DNA of 24,037 nucleotides from NCBI GenBank assembly GCA_964625615.1, contig CAZVDU010000058.1:1-24037 (forward strand), written 5' to 3'. Both the position numbers and the translations under genes were made by a program. Position 1 is the first letter of the stretch; each line of letters opens with the position of its first letter. Shown here piece by piece: positions 23,945 to 24,037 of this stretch. This stretch comes from M269 sp964625615 (GTDB lineage: Bacteria; Pseudomonadota; Gammaproteobacteria; Enterobacterales; Alteromonadaceae). Under the pieces are notes generated by a model. That model searched no databases, was not told the DNA's origin, and saw nothing but the letters and a program-made list of their open reading frames with translations.

Positions 23945-24037
23945 GACCGTCTCTCTGTGAAAACTGTGGAGGGCTTTTTGCTAACCACATTGTTACAGAT
24001 TATTAAACCCAATTGGAGATAATTTAAATATGCAATG

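Overview
The window looks like chromosome from a free-living, probably marine gammaproteobacterium of moderate GC (about 40-45 % by eye). The evidence is a conserved housekeeping backbone (gcvT-gcvH-gcvP; ygfB-pepP-ubiH-ubiI; zapA-ssrS-ygfA; rpiA; serA) with signalling genes inserted (LysR, STAS plus response-regulator phosphatase/kinase, chemoreceptor, GGDEF/EAL enzyme) and a two-subunit Na+/solute symporter. The proteins resemble families common in Oceanospirillales-, Alteromonadales- and Shewanella-type bacteria. I cannot name a genus from the sequence. I see no insertion sequence, prophage, tRNA, CRISPR or plasmid signal.

Layout. (1) 1-3375, minus strand: glycine cleavage genes gcvT, gcvH and the first 60 % of gcvP, with an intrinsic terminator between gcvH and gcvP. 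(2) 3529-4913, plus: a LrhA-like LysR regulator divergent from gcvT, with an overlapping GNAT acetyltransferase. (3) 5151-7112: a partner-switching pair, a STAS anti-sigma-antagonist-like protein and a receiver-PP2C-HATPase protein (HsbA/HsbR or CrsA/CrsR type). (4) 7593-9242: a methyl-accepting chemotaxis protein behind a long, palindrome-rich leader, ending in a terminator that overlaps a small convergent gene (DUF6435-like, 9278-9457). (5) 9518-13821, minus: ygfB-pepP-ubiH-ubiI, aerobic ubiquinone hydroxylation plus proline aminopeptidase. (6) 13919-17241, plus: a short zapA, 6S RNA, ygfA, rpiA, serA. (7) 17619-21823, plus: a tight three-gene operon of a periplasmic cupredoxin-like protein, a membrane GGDEF/EAL protein and an outer-membrane beta-barrel protein. 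(8) 21962-23944, minus: a sodium:solute symporter and its small subunit.

How the genes work together. gcvTHP, ygfA and serA meet in serine/glycine/one-carbon metabolism, and rpiA feeds nucleotide synthesis. In E. coli the gcv operon, ubiI-ubiH-pepP-ygfB, zapA-ssrS-ygfA and serA/rpiA also lie together (general knowledge). Here the conserved block appears to be split by a signalling insert, LysR to DUF6435, between gcvT and ubiI. The insert (partner switch plus chemoreceptor) and the cupredoxin/c-di-GMP/barrel operon are the accessory parts most worth following. The three-gene operon is the best candidate for an uncharacterised system: a possible periplasmic copper or redox input to c-di-GMP turnover, together with an outer-membrane channel. 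That function is inference.
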